Positions 35,925 to 45,762 of a stretch of 64,000 bases of DNA are shown here, piece after piece. Every line of letters starts with the position of its first letter. Position 1 is the first letter of the stretch. The translations under genes and the position numbers were made by a program. Source of the DNA: Dryocola sp032000125 (GTDB lineage Bacteria > Pseudomonadota > Gammaproteobacteria > Enterobacterales > Enterobacteriaceae); the NCBI GenBank assembly GCA_032000125.1, contig DAMALH010000007.1, positions 62,001 to 126,000 of the forward strand, read 5' to 3'. The notes below the pieces were generated by a model. The model saw only the letters and a program-made list of their open reading frames with translations. It did no database searches and was not told the DNA's origin.

Positions 35925-36148
35925 AATCATTCCTTAATAACAAAGTAATTAAACTACAACTAATATTAAAACGTATAATACGAACAGGTATCAGCCGTGC
36001 TGATGGAGGGCATTTTCCCGATTGCCGATAAAAAAACAACTTTAGTTTTATGAATCCTCACTGATGCATGACTTAATAAAAGATAATACGATTACTGTTA
36101 ACTGAAGTAATGTGAAATTATACGTTTCGATCTTGCTAATATAACGGA

Positions 36149-37114
36149 TTAATGCTCATTGATGGTGATTGTCATCCCAGCATTTGCCTGGCCTGGCGTA
36201 ATGGTTGAGCCTGTCTTTTTATATCGGGCAATAAGCGGTATAGTTATCGAGGTTTCCAGATTATTATGGTACTGTTTTTCTTTGGCCAGTTTTAATGCTG
36301 ACCTGTCTTCACTATTAATAATTTCGACAGCGAGCCCACCTGCTGGTTTCTCAACGCTGCTGTCAATATTCAATAAACCGTCACCGCTGCTTCCGTACAG
36401 TGAATCGAACTGTACGTAAACGGGTACAGCATCAGCCTGACATTTAAGTTTAAATTCAAAAGGTATATCCGGGGAGGTGGTGGTGATATCAGTGGTATTG
36501 AATATCCCTAATGGAATGGTACGGTTATAGGAACCGTCGATCGTGCAGCTTTTATACTTAAATCTCGAGCCCAGAATCTTGATTTTCATGATATCAATGC
36601 CATCGTATGTAAAAATGGCAAGGTCGCCGTTGGTCAGATTTCCCGAACCAATAGGCCCAACTTTTATGAAGTCTATTCGTGTGTAACCCTTACTTCCCCA
36701 GGTCATAGCTTGCTGTGCGGTGGGATAAGCCATGTTAGCGACAGCCTTATGCGGCTCGAAAAGATCGCTTATCTGAATGCCCAGGCCTTCTATACCACTA
36801 TCATATATATTTCCACGAGAGTTGCTGCCGACTATTTTTGAATATGCGGGGCCTGGTACCGACTGGTAAGTGCGCTGCGCGGTTGATTGGCAAAGCCATT
36901 TTGCGCCAGCGGTATTAATATTCCTTGTCCATAAGATGCTGCCGGTTGGAGCATCCGGGTCGATGGAAACAATAGGGCTGCTCAGCCGGTAGACGAGTTT
37001 ATTTCCTTCTGTGCCTTCGCCTGATGCAAGTGCACCACATCCTACCGCCTCGGCCGAAGCGTGATAAAAAAACGGAATCAAAAGGCCCAAAGCCAGCTTA
37101 ATAAAGTTTTTCAT
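36149..37114 (-). CDS. fimbrial tip adhesin
   Basis: 321 aa, the length of two-domain adhesins. The signal peptide is about 1-23. The N-terminal receptor-binding domain (24 to about 180) has a Cys pair (C26, C75). The C-terminal pilin domain has Cys190-Cys225, G-rich beta strands and the penultimate-region motif (GMTITINEH). It is last in the fimbrial operon. The receptor cannot be predicted from sequence. Confidence 0.85.
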   Translation of the reverse strand: MKNFIKLALGLLIPFFYHASAEAVGCGALASGEGTEGNKLVYRLSSPIVSIDPDAPTGSILWTRNINTAGAKWLCQSTAQRTYQSVPGPAYSKIVGSNSRGNIYDSGIEGLGIQISDLFEPHKAVANMAYPTAQQAMTWGSKGYTRIDFIKVGPIGSGNLTNGDLAIFTYDGIDIMKIKILGSRFKYKSCTIDGSYNRTIPLGIFNTTDITTTSPDIPFEFKLKCQADAVPVYVQFDSLYGSSGDGLLNIDSSVEKPAGGLAVEIINSEDRSALKLAKEKQYHNNLETSITIPLIARYKKTGSTITPGQANAGMTITINEH

Positions 37115-37135
37115 TTCTGATCTTTCCTGAAGTGA

Positions 37136-39715
37136 TTACAGACAGCGAACCTGAATCTGGCGGATGCCCGTTGACGGCGCAGAAACATTACGGAAATCAT
37201 AGGAAGCCTTACATTGTTCCTGGTGCATACTTCCCCAGCGGGCAAAAATCTGGCCATGATCTGTAAGACCCGTTAAATAAACCTTGCCATCTTCGCCTAC
37301 AAAATTTGCCGTCGTTTTTTGACTATTCAGCAGGGTAATAGTGGTGCCGAACGGCAGATTTTTGCCAGATTTATCGATAAGTTTGACCAAACCTTTTATG
37401 CCCACTTTCCCGCCAAATACGGAACGCACCACGGCGCCACGTGTTGGCACAACCGTTGTGGTATTACTGTCCAGCTCCACGTCATCCGGTAAGGTTTCGT
37501 TATTGAGCACAACGTCATTCAGACGGTACGGCGTAACATAGGGCACAACGGCGTAACCGCGGAAATCGGTTTTTACGCCGGTATGGTTAATTACGCTGGT
37601 CCCGGCGGCGCCCGGCGTTTCTACCAGTGCAATACTTTCGCCCAGCGGTTGGCTTAGGGTTATGCCGTTCTCATGAATTACCGCACCGCCAGAGACACCA
37701 TAACTTACCCTGCGCGAATGATTGTTATAGCCATAAGATGTCGTTAGCTCCCCATAGGTACCCTGATAATCCAGATCGACGTTGCCGCTTGATTTGGATT
37801 TCGTTCCATACCCCTGTTGGATGCCCCAGTTAAGATTTTTATTTTCCAGGCTGGCACCGGTTAAACCCGCCATATGCGTGGTTTCACCTGGCTTCGCGGC
37901 ATTCATATTGTAAAAGGCATACATTGAGCTGTCTGAGTTCAGCAGCTGGCCTAGTGGAACGCTCACCATCAGGCTGAATATCTGGTCGTTTTCTCTGCTT
38001 CTCGAGCGGCCGTCTTTCTGAATGGTTTTTACAAAACTGTATCCCAGGCTATAGCTAATCCCTTTCCAGCTACTGTTATAGCTGGCATTGATGGATTTAT
38101 TTCGGCGGCTGTTATCCCAGTAATCCTCAACCATTCCACCGATTGAAACATTGCCCAGGCGATCGCCGATACTTTGGTTGATATTCATTTCCGTACGGTT
38201 TTTTACGCGCCAGGGTTCATACTTTTGCCTGTCATCCCGGTAGCTGTTAAGCACGTCCGAAAGCGTATAGAAACCCGCAGTGGAGTAGCGGTAGCCCGCT
38301 ATCGCAAAGTTAGTTCCCGTTTGGGTTATATTTTTGCTGTAACGAACGCGCCAGGAATGGCCGCTAGTTTTCTTTTCGTCCTGCTGTTTCGACCAGGCTT
38401 GCGTTGCGTCTGCAGAAACGGCACCGATCCAGCCCATGTTCTTCCCGATACCGGCAGCGATCGCCTGGTAAGGTGATGCGGCCTGTAGCCCACCGTATAA
38501 GGTCGAGTTGAACGGTAATCCGTAGCTGGCGCTTGCCTGAGAGAAAGGCGTTTTATCAATATGCTTATCATAGGCACGATACAGACCAGAGGTGACGCTG
38601 TATTTCAGGTTTCCCTCACGGCGCAGTACGGGCAGGGAAGCATAGGGAACGATGAACCGTTGTTCGCTGCCATCCGATTCCTGCACGATGACCTGTAAAT
38701 CACCATTAGAACCGGTCTGGTATAAGTCGGTTATTTCAAATGCCCCAGGCGAGACATAGCTTTCATAGATTTGGTAGCCATTCTGTTTGAGGATGACTTT
38801 TGCATTGCTTTTGGCTATACCGCGTACAACAGGCGCGTAACCCGTGGCATTTTCCGGCTCCATCATTTCATCTGAGGCCAACTGCACACCGGTAAACCCA
38901 ACGCTGTCAAAAATATCGCTGCCGGAAGAACTTTGCCCGAGGATAAGAGAGCTGCGTAGCGGGATAATATCGCGCTGCAGATAAGTATAAATATTATCCC
39001 AGGTTTCATTATTGCCATCTCTACCACTGGTTTTAGACCAGTTTGAGTAATGGCGCAGGCGCCATGCACCAATATTCATTCCCGGTCGAAGGTTTAAGTT
39101 ATAACTCTCCTGTTGGCCATCGCCCCGATCGTAGCTTATGTGACTCGCCAAAAATTTATAGTTCATCAGGAAAGCTGAAATCCCCTGATCAAATTCTTCA
39201 GGGGAAATTAAATTTTTATTTTTATTGACCAGAGCAGCTTGAGGTATACTAATATCAAGCCGTTGCAACTCAGTATCGTATCTGGTGGAGGCGTCGGGTA
39301 TGAGCGTAATAATATCACAGCTATCCTTGTTTGCTGTTAACGCTGCATTTTGCTTGAGGTAGCTTTCCTTAAGACCCAGCGCGATAATTTTCTCTAAGTT
39401 TAAGCAGGGGACGAGTTCCAGAGCACCGTTCTGTTGCTGCTTTTGAGCTTTAAACTCTATATCAGAGGTTGCAACGGATTTTCCATTCAGCCATATGTCT
39501 ACCCGGTAGATACCGGGTGCCTGTAATAGCCCTGCATCGAAATAAGAAAGATCGCCAACCTGACTTTGTTGATCGCTATTTTTCAAAAACTCTGGGTTGA
39601 AAAAACTCCTTGCTATAACGCTTTCGCTAAAAAAAATAATAAAAATAGTTGAGTATTTCAGAAGCCTGGCGCAAGGCTTTTTCTTGTCCCTGGAAAAGTA
39701 ATCCATAACATTCAC
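37136..39715 (-). CDS. outer-membrane fimbrial usher
   Basis: 859 aa from a GTG at 39715, chosen because AGGAGG lies five bases upstream; the frame stays open to 39745 and an ATG at 39706 is too far from any ribosome binding site. A signal-like hydrophobic stretch precedes FFNPEFLKN, the typical mature usher start. The N-terminal chaperone-binding domain, the 24-strand beta-barrel region with a plug, and C-terminal domains (GFAVVPYV-like RGYAVVPYVTPYR; final Cys pair) follow. It starts 20 bases after the chaperone stop. Confidence 0.93.
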   Translation of the reverse strand: MNVMDYFSRDKKKPCARLLKYSTIFIIFFSESVIARSFFNPEFLKNSDQQSQVGDLSYFDAGLLQAPGIYRVDIWLNGKSVATSDIEFKAQKQQQNGALELVPCLNLEKIIALGLKESYLKQNAALTANKDSCDIITLIPDASTRYDTELQRLDISIPQAALVNKNKNLISPEEFDQGISAFLMNYKFLASHISYDRGDGQQESYNLNLRPGMNIGAWRLRHYSNWSKTSGRDGNNETWDNIYTYLQRDIIPLRSSLILGQSSSGSDIFDSVGFTGVQLASDEMMEPENATGYAPVVRGIAKSNAKVILKQNGYQIYESYVSPGAFEITDLYQTGSNGDLQVIVQESDGSEQRFIVPYASLPVLRREGNLKYSVTSGLYRAYDKHIDKTPFSQASASYGLPFNSTLYGGLQAASPYQAIAAGIGKNMGWIGAVSADATQAWSKQQDEKKTSGHSWRVRYSKNITQTGTNFAIAGYRYSTAGFYTLSDVLNSYRDDRQKYEPWRVKNRTEMNINQSIGDRLGNVSIGGMVEDYWDNSRRNKSINASYNSSWKGISYSLGYSFVKTIQKDGRSRSRENDQIFSLMVSVPLGQLLNSDSSMYAFYNMNAAKPGETTHMAGLTGASLENKNLNWGIQQGYGTKSKSSGNVDLDYQGTYGELTTSYGYNNHSRRVSYGVSGGAVIHENGITLSQPLGESIALVETPGAAGTSVINHTGVKTDFRGYAVVPYVTPYRLNDVVLNNETLPDDVELDSNTTTVVPTRGAVVRSVFGGKVGIKGLVKLIDKSGKNLPFGTTITLLNSQKTTANFVGEDGKVYLTGLTDHGQIFARWGSMHQEQCKASYDFRNVSAPSTGIRQIQVRCL

Positions 39716-39734
39716 AATAACCTCCTGTTCTGAT

Positions 39735-40406
39735 TTAAAAATCACTTATGTGGAGAGGGCCGGCAGAACCGTAATCATTAATGATTTTCCAGCTTATTTT
39801 TTTACCGCTAGCGCTGGAGATATCGAAATAAGCATCTGAAAAAGGAGCGACATAACTTTTTTCTCGCAGATTGATATCTTTTTCATTGAGCTTAATAAAC
39901 ATAAAGTTTTGATAATAAGGAGTAGGGTTAGTTACCTTTAATTTATTTCCTGAGCGAGCCCATTTAAGCTTGTTCGTCTGCGATTCGGGCGAATCTTCTT
40001 GCAAGGTGACAGGACGATAAATTAGCTTTAAACGGTTTCGGATAGCAATTTGCAGCTTATTACCGTCGATGGTACTGCCAGGAATGGACTTCACGTTGAG
40101 GAAAAATAAAGACTCGCGATCGCTGGGAAACGTTTCATCTAATTTGAAGATGCGTAGCGCATTTTTTTTATCGCCGTCGATACGGAAGAGAGGGGGGGTG
40201 ATTAAAAAATGATTACTTTTTGACGCATTTGCGTTTTCAATCCAGGACTGAATAAGATAAGGCTCTTTGCCTTTATTTTCGATACTAATAGAAACTTCTT
40301 TTTTACCTTCATCGTATATGACTCGTGTACCGCCCAGTACGATGCCAGCCTCGGCAGAAATACACCACAAAAGGGAAGCGAAGACGATTAACAAATTCTT
40401 GATCAT
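39735..40406 (-). CDS. periplasmic fimbrial chaperone
   Basis: PapD-family chaperone of 223 aa with a signal peptide (1-20). Typical elements are GIVLGGTRVIYDEGKKEVSI in strand A-B (Arg28 as the subunit-carboxylate anchor), YLIQSWIE, FLITPPLFRI, the F-G loop region ESLFFLNVKSIP, and the LKLIYRP strand that carries the second anchor residue. It caps subunits by donor-strand complementation before delivery to the usher. It sits second in the operon. Confidence 0.94.
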   Translation of the reverse strand: MIKNLLIVFASLLWCISAEAGIVLGGTRVIYDEGKKEVSISIENKGKEPYLIQSWIENANASKSNHFLITPPLFRIDGDKKNALRIFKLDETFPSDRESLFFLNVKSIPGSTIDGNKLQIAIRNRLKLIYRPVTLQEDSPESQTNKLKWARSGNKLKVTNPTPYYQNFMFIKLNEKDINLREKSYVAPFSDAYFDISSASGKKISWKIINDYGSAGPLHISDF

Positions 40407-40427
40407 TTTTCAGCCTTTATGAAAGAG

Positions 40428-40452
40428 GCCAGTCCCTATACAGGGACTGGCC
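40428..40452 (-). promoter_or_regulatory. stem-loop between major fimbrin and chaperone genes
   Basis: A perfect 11-base inverted repeat GGCCAGTCCCT / AGGGACTGGCC with a three-base loop follows the major subunit stop by nine bases. No T-tract follows. Such structures in fimbrial operons stabilise the upstream subunit message or partly attenuate read-through. Confidence 0.7.
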
Positions 40453-40460
40453 GCAAGCAA

Positions 40461-41015
40461 TTAGTAGTTAACAGTAAAGGTCGCTACAGCATTGGCTACG
40501 CCTGATTCTACAGAGTCTTCAGTCTGAATATATTTTGCATAGAACGGCAGGGTGTTTTTGCTACCTGTGCCTTTAGTGATGTCGTAAGCAGCAGAGGATT
40601 TAGCCAGTTGGATCACTTCACGATCTTTGTCATACAACTGAATGCCAACGCCCTTGGCGCCACCTTCGGCCAGCGCAAGAACTTTGTCGTCGCCCTTAAC
40701 GTTCTGACCATCGTATTTAAACGTGACGGAACTAGATGTCAGCGTGTTCGGGCATTCGTTCAGTTCAATGGTAAAGCCCGTGGTGCTGGCTGCGCCGTCT
40801 ACTGTAGAACCCACACCTTTAAATGCTGATTTTGATACTGTACCCATAGGGACGGTGCCGCCATTAGTACCGGAGCCGTTAACAGAAATATCGCAGCCCG
40901 CGTCAATAATTAAACCGGTAAAATTGATGGTGCCGTCTGCTGCGTGAACAGCTGAAGCGGAAGAAAATGCCAGGGCGATAACACATGCCAGAGAGCTAAA
41001 CTTTAACGTCTTCAT
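40461..41015 (-). CDS. major fimbrial subunit (FimA family)
   Basis: 184 aa. Signal peptide 1-25 (ends AVHA), then the mature start ADGTINFTGLIIDAGCDI, a type 1-like N-terminal extension used in donor-strand exchange. The disulfide pair is Cys41-Cys88, and the protein ends in ATFTVNY with the conserved penultimate pattern. It is first in a four-gene operon subunit-chaperone-usher-adhesin, without minor pilins, like the minimal mrk-type layout. Confidence 0.93.
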   Translation of the reverse strand: MKTLKFSSLACVIALAFSSASAVHAADGTINFTGLIIDAGCDISVNGSGTNGGTVPMGTVSKSAFKGVGSTVDGAASTTGFTIELNECPNTLTSSSVTFKYDGQNVKGDDKVLALAEGGAKGVGIQLYDKDREVIQLAKSSAAYDITKGTGSKNTLPFYAKYIQTEDSVESGVANAVATFTVNY

Positions 41016-41576
41016 ATAATAAAATCCTTGATAGTAAATTAAGAGAGTTTTCTATGCTGTTTACCGAAACAAATAACATTCCCGGTTATAGTCAGTTGCA
41101 CGCTACTATCTCTTTAAGGAACACGTAACTTTCAGTTGCGCATTTATATAGAGAAGCTATTAATTAATCGTGCAAACTTGTTGCGGTAAATACCTCCTTG
41201 TCAGCGGGGAAAACTTTAACGCTAATGGTACAGTATGCAAAATCACGTTCTCTCAGTTCTTTTCATTAAAACTTAATTTTCCTGACTATTGATTTTATTT
41301 TGTATTTGGCCGCGTGACAGGTAATGAGGACGCTATTTGCAATGCGATCTTTGGATGCTTTAGCTTTCTGAATTTATTTTTACCTTCCCAGGCTGAATAG
41401 TTCTAACGGTGTTATTTGTCGAACTGGTTTTAATGGAGGAGTGTTTCAGGTTTTTAGTGGATTTGGCCGCAGGAAAAGATTGGCAGCAGAGACAGCGTAT
41501 CGCCAGGGTGGCTATGTGGCAGGCCAGCAGAGAATATTTAGCCGCTACTGGGCCATAGTGTAGATGTACAGAAAGG
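41016..41576. promoter_or_regulatory. fimbrial promoter region
   Basis: This 561-base, mostly AT-rich gap lies in front of the fimbrial operon. I looked for the inverted repeats of a fimS-type invertible switch and for recombinase genes and saw neither, so phase variation by inversion is unlikely. The end nearest the LuxR gene (about 41460-41560) is richer in G and C and contains a 41-codon open frame listed separately. No clear -35/-10 pair could be assigned. Confidence 0.4.
41433..41558 (+). CDS. possible small ORF or gene remnant, 41 aa
   Basis: The frame begins MEECFRFLVDLAAGKDW and ends EYLAATGP. Its base composition is unlike the flanking AT-rich DNA and looks coding, but no ribosome binding site precedes the ATG and I do not recognise the peptide. 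It may be a remnant of a lost gene. It converges with the LuxR gene that ends at 41577. Confidence 0.2.
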   Translation: MEECFRFLVDLAAGKDWQQRQRIARVAMWQASREYLAATGP

Positions 41577-42170
41577 TTATCGGGTCAAAAAAACTAGCAG
41601 GTCCGTTTTATTTCGTAGACCGAGTTTTTTGATTGCCGCATTCTTCAATGCGCTAACTTTCCGGTAGGAGAGTTTATTCCCTTCGGCAATGCACTGCATG
41701 TTTTTCCCTTCTTTTATCCCTTTCAATATCATCCATTCAATCTCCGACAAATCTACGCATGGTTTGCTGGGCGTGGGCGCGTTGTTGTCAGAGGCAATGT
41801 ACTGATTGATATGGGCATTCCAGTCAGCAATCGGTTGGTTGAGGCAGAGATGTGCGTCTATATAACCTTTGAATAAGGGTAAACAGGCTGTCTGAGTAGA
41901 GCACATGCATAAGAGCAGGCGAGGGTGGTTTTTCTTTAACGCTGTAATGTATCTGAACCAGTTCACCCCTGCCATATCCTTGTTGCACTCGATGAGGATA
42001 ACTATTTCAATTTCCTGGGTTTCAAGCGCCCGATCGAGATCGGCATAATTACTAACAGAAGCGGCCAGGTTAGCCCGAGCAGAACACTGGTTCATTAATA
42101 TTTCTATGCCCCTGCGGGCAAAATAATTACGGCTCAGCAAGGCAACCTTTTGGCAACCGATATCTTTCAT
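41577..42170 (-). CDS. LuxR-type regulator with atypical receiver domain (cassette A)
   Basis: 197 aa. The C-terminal LuxR helix-turn-helix (about 140-197) reads CIAEGNKLSYRKVSALKNAA with a terminal KTDLLVFL. The N-terminal part is receiver-like, but the phosphoacceptor position lacks Asp (VILIECNKDMAG), so it is probably phosphorylation-independent, like BglJ or RcsA. AGGAGGAAGG precedes the ATG. It is divergent from the membrane regulator at 42737 and lies next to the fimbrial operon, and is probably one of its regulators. Confidence 0.8.
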   Translation of the reverse strand: MKDIGCQKVALLSRNYFARRGIEILMNQCSARANLAASVSNYADLDRALETQEIEIVILIECNKDMAGVNWFRYITALKKNHPRLLLCMCSTQTACLPLFKGYIDAHLCLNQPIADWNAHINQYIASDNNAPTPSKPCVDLSEIEWMILKGIKEGKNMQCIAEGNKLSYRKVSALKNAAIKKLGLRNKTDLLVFLTR

Positions 42171-42736
42171 TAGCCTTCCTCCTATTTAATTTGACGTGAA
42201 TATATCCCTGATGGCTGCTTACGTTGGTGGTAAGAACTAAACGTTGTGTTTCACGGCATAGACAATAAACTATTAATACAAGTTTGCATCTGATTTAAAA
42301 TTAAGCAGAAAGATAAAGAGAAAATTCATAAAAATAAGAGTTATCATTTGTACCAAAATCGGTATTTATTTATAGATGCGTAAGAAGTAAATTAAGTCTA
42401 CTCGTATAAGACAGGGAATACTATGCAAAGTATGAAGGGCAGGATGCATAAAGACGAGTATTTTATTATTTTATCTCCTCTGCGGCTTTTATAATATAAA
42501 GATATGTTATCTTTTATCTAATTTCCTGATGTTTGTCTGAGGTGCCTTGGCTAGTTGTTTATACAGGCGTATAAATGGCTTTGAGATTTTTCTCTTTTCA
42601 AGCCTTACGTATAATTCGCCTGGATGGATAAGCTTCTGTTAGTTAACGTCGTTGTTCATACAGCGTTAAATATGTTGTGAAGTAAGTTTTGACATCATGA
42701 TATAAAATTTAAAATCGGGGTTTACCAAAACAAGTT
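42171..42736. promoter_or_regulatory. divergent regulatory region of cassette A
   Basis: This 566-base AT-rich gap separates the LuxR gene from the membrane regulator. No gene, tRNA or strong terminator is visible. Length and composition suggest a silenced (H-NS-type) control region, which is inference only. I could not assign promoters. Confidence 0.4.
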
Positions 42737-43597
42737 ATGCACAACCATTACATTATTAACGAAGCCGTGGAGTTTCATCCTGCAACCAGCACATTACGCG
42801 ATCTTCATAATCCGGACCTGGTGGTGGCCCTTAACTCTCCTGCCGGGCGTTGCTTACTTTTATTAATTACCAGAGTGGGAGACATTGTCACGCAACAGGA
42901 GTTTATGGATATCGTCTGGAAACAGAGCGGGATGAGGGTAACCTCTAATGCCTACTATCAAAATATCTCTGTACTGCGTAAAGGATTGAAGCGGATAGGT
43001 TTAGGGGAAGATATCATTGTTACAATTCCCCGGATCGGTCTGACCCTGGCGACAGGTACGCGTATCAGGAAACTTACCGCTGAATTATTAGTAGAAACCG
43101 GTGCTGAAAATGCACCTCTTATTGAAGTTGATGCTCCTGCGCTTGAGGAACCGCGCATGGAGGCCAGCGAACCGCCTGTTGCAAGATCCCTTGATATCGC
43201 CCTTGCCAAAGATGCCTATCCTCTAAAAAGCATATTAATTAACGGTAAAAAACCCTTTACGGTATACCCCGGCCGGTATTTATTTATCCTGGCGGCCGCC
43301 ACAATCGCAATTGCTTTTATGGCCTGGACCATGGCTAAAGCGAAACCAAATTTTTTCTCTGATTATGTATCTGTTAAATCAATCAAGGGCTGCAAAATAT
43401 TATTGTCACAACCCATTCCGGCCGGCCCTTATCAGCAACAGGCACTGGCTTATGGTAACCGGTTTACTGACGACTGTCAGAGCTACCCCTGGATCTATGT
43501 CACAAAGATACCCCATCTTTCTCGCACATCGGTTATCCGATGCGATAAACCATTTGAACATTCCACAGCTTGTATTTCTGAGTATTTTGTCGAGTGA
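42737..43597 (+). CDS. ToxR/CadC-like membrane transcription factor (cassette A)
   Basis: 286 aa. Residues 1-106 form an OmpR/ToxR-type winged helix (LNSPAGRCLLLLITRVG, TQQEFMDIVWKQ, YYQNISVLRKGLKRIG, TIPRIGLTL). A variable linker (107-178) leads to one membrane helix (about 181-199) and an 87-residue periplasmic domain with four cysteines (219, 247, 269, 279). This is a one-membrane-pass, DNA-binding sensor. Its stop lies four bases before the FidL-like gene. The paralogue at 45763 has the same layout, with all four cysteines at the same positions. Confidence 0.85.
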   Translation: MHNHYIINEAVEFHPATSTLRDLHNPDLVVALNSPAGRCLLLLITRVGDIVTQQEFMDIVWKQSGMRVTSNAYYQNISVLRKGLKRIGLGEDIIVTIPRIGLTLATGTRIRKLTAELLVETGAENAPLIEVDAPALEEPRMEASEPPVARSLDIALAKDAYPLKSILINGKKPFTVYPGRYLFILAAATIAIAFMAWTMAKAKPNFFSDYVSVKSIKGCKILLSQPIPAGPYQQQALAYGNRFTDDCQSYPWIYVTKIPHLSRTSVIRCDKPFEHSTACISEYFVE

Positions 43598-43601
43598 TAT
43601 C

Positions 43602-44093
43602 ATGAAATTAAAAATAGCAGGGATTGGTGTTTTTATCGTAATTATCGCATTTGCTGGCAGCATTGCATGGCAGCAGTTTTACCAACAACGAAACCATCAG
43701 CCGTTTTCATGCCGGGCTATTCTGACCCAGTACAAGCATGGTCACTCGTTAAAGTTAGCCCTCAAGGTTATGTTTAAAAACGGGTATGGAACCATTGCCC
43801 TGAACGGACAGACAAATGTTTCCGGTGAATCAGGCTATACTTTTAACAGGAAAATATATTTTACCTATAAGCATGACGGCGAGTTTTATCCTTTGACGAG
43901 CCAGAAGATCTTAAAATACCCTGGCGACAATGTACCCGAAGGTGAGGTTGAAAAGCATCTGTCCGACTTTTACATAAGGGCCGGGGAAGAACTCTACGTG
44001 AATGTCGTTCGTCAGAAAGAGGGTAATAATATTTTTTTTATTGAAACCATACCTTTTTTTTCATGTAAAGAAATCGACATGGGTAGTTATTGA
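43602..44093 (+). CDS. FidL-like periplasmic sensor partner (cassette A)
   Basis: 163 aa from ATG 43602; a longer open frame begins inside the regulator gene and was rejected. One membrane anchor (about 5-24) is followed by a periplasmic beta-rich domain with FSCRA, LNGQTN, FNRKIYFTYKHDGEFYPL, and a C-terminal Cys (FFSCKE). It resembles proteins annotated FidL. With the preceding gene it matches the layout of VtrA/VtrC-type co-component sensors, in which the second protein supplies a lipocalin-like ligand pocket. The ligand is unknown. Confidence 0.7.
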   Translation: MKLKIAGIGVFIVIIAFAGSIAWQQFYQQRNHQPFSCRAILTQYKHGHSLKLALKVMFKNGYGTIALNGQTNVSGESGYTFNRKIYFTYKHDGEFYPLTSQKILKYPGDNVPEGEVEKHLSDFYIRAGEELYVNVVRQKEGNNIFFIETIPFFSCKEIDMGSY

Positions 44094-44193
44094 CGTCAAT
44101 CTTCCTGCGGCTTGAGCGCGTTGCTTTTGCATATAAATGGCCTGTCATTGCTGTTCTGTATATTGCTGTGTGTTTTTTAACCGTACCTCCGGG

Positions 44194-44793
44194 CTAGCTG
44201 GTTAAGAAAACCAGCAGATCGGTCTTGTTTCGCAGCCCTAGCTTTCTTATTGCTGAATTTTTTAACGCGCTGACGCGGCGATAGGAGAGCTTTTCAATTT
44301 CGGCGATGTACCTTATTCCCAGTCCTTTTTCCAGTTCTTTCAACACGCGCCATTCGGTTGGCGTTAGCGATAATGCCAGTGGCTTCTTTTTGGGTTGATA
44401 GCGCCTGTCTATCAATTTCAACAAACTAGTGCGCCAGTAGTAAATCGGCTCTTGCAGGGAAATGTAGGCATCGATATCACCGCGTACCCATAATAATGAA
44501 TTGGTATGCGCTGCGAACATGCAGATCACCAGCCTGGGATAATCTTTTTTAAGTTTATTAACAAATTTTAAGCAATCTAATCCGGCGGCATTTTTTTCAG
44601 TCACGGATAAGAACAGGATGTCTATTTTTTCTGCTAAAACTGTATCAAACTGTTGGCCGTTGCTTAGCGATATTTTTATATTTATAGTCGGATCTATTAA
44701 TTTTAATAAAGCAGCTATGCCCTGCCGCGCATAATTATCTGCGCCCATTAGCGCAATATCTAAATAACTTTTAATCGCCGATCCGTTAGCCAT
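44194..44793 (-). CDS. LuxR-type regulator with atypical receiver domain (cassette B)
   Basis: 199 aa, paralogue of the protein at 41577-42170. The C-terminal helix-turn-helix is nearly the same: 30 of the last 34 residues agree with cassette A (KLSYRRVSALKNSAI; LGLRNKTDLLVFLT). The N-terminal receiver-like half has diverged and again lacks the phosphoacceptor Asp (ILFLSVTEKNAAG). AAGGGA precedes the ATG. It is divergent from the cassette B membrane regulator across 957-969 bases. Confidence 0.8.
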   Translation of the reverse strand: MANGSAIKSYLDIALMGADNYARQGIAALLKLIDPTINIKISLSNGQQFDTVLAEKIDILFLSVTEKNAAGLDCLKFVNKLKKDYPRLVICMFAAHTNSLLWVRGDIDAYISLQEPIYYWRTSLLKLIDRRYQPKKKPLALSLTPTEWRVLKELEKGLGIRYIAEIEKLSYRRVSALKNSAIRKLGLRNKTDLLVFLTS

Positions 44794-45762
44794 TTAAATC
44801 CCTTAAGCCATAGTGGTCAAATTGCAGCTTTAACATTAACAATATCAATCATTATGCCCCAATAAATAATCGAGATGCTGCGCTAAATCACTATACCTAC
44901 GGCCAGAGAGCGGTAATGTGAAATAATCTTAATTTATATTAATTCCTGCGCCTTAGATGACGTGAAATGATATATCTGATTGTTATATATGGGTTTTTAT
45001 CATTTCCTGCAGCCAGATTTAGCGTTTCCTTTTGCTGTGGCAGCTTATTATCTACAGACTTCCTGTTACGCCACCGGCTAAGGAAAGATATCTTTATTTG
45101 TTAACCTATTTATTTCATTGTGAATAAGCATACCGGGTTTTCTTCAAGATAATTTGTCCTAATGAAATATTTTGTAAGTAAATTGTCATATTCTTACCAT
45201 TGGTATTACCTAAAATTGACAGTTTTTAACATTTGCTGAAAAATTATAATGATTTTTACCGATCGTTTTTTAACCAGCAGCAGGTAAGTTCGGGCTACAA
45301 GCCTTGTCTCTATTGATAATACTGATTAATTTATTTTTAAGCCTGCTGAATGATGCACACACAGCGGCTTGCTGGATTCAATTCTGTGATTGTCAATTTT
45401 TGTCAGCTCGCGACAGCGGGAGAAAAATGAATTTATCATTACTTAAATTTATTTAGGGGTTTTATACGAATTATGTGACGTCAGGCACGAAATTAGATGT
45501 TATATAAAAAGCTGAGAAAAACCAGGGGGGCTAATAGACAGGCTCTGCTCAGAATATTTAGTTGGGGGATAATTAGTTAACTACCGATAAGCTATCGCGA
45601 GATGAGAGAAAATAAGAATTTTCGCTATCTGCCGACATGTACAGCTTTAACGGGATCGGTCACATTAAACCTCACTCTTTTAATGCCGTTGTTTTTATCT
45701 CTACCCTATAGTGGGTACAGATCTTAGACAGGCCTTTATTACGGAGGTTTTTGGCAAACCCT
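44794..45762. promoter_or_regulatory. divergent regulatory region of cassette B
   Basis: At about 960 bases this is the longest non-coding stretch of the window and is very AT-rich. I found no open frame of substance, RNA gene or long repeat, and no obvious similarity to the cassette A gap. It probably holds two promoters and silencer DNA. Confidence 0.4.

Noticed and set aside
41016..41576. Invertible (fimS-like) promoter element before the fimbrial operon
   Set aside because: No pair of inverted repeats was found by eye and there is no recombinase gene nearby.
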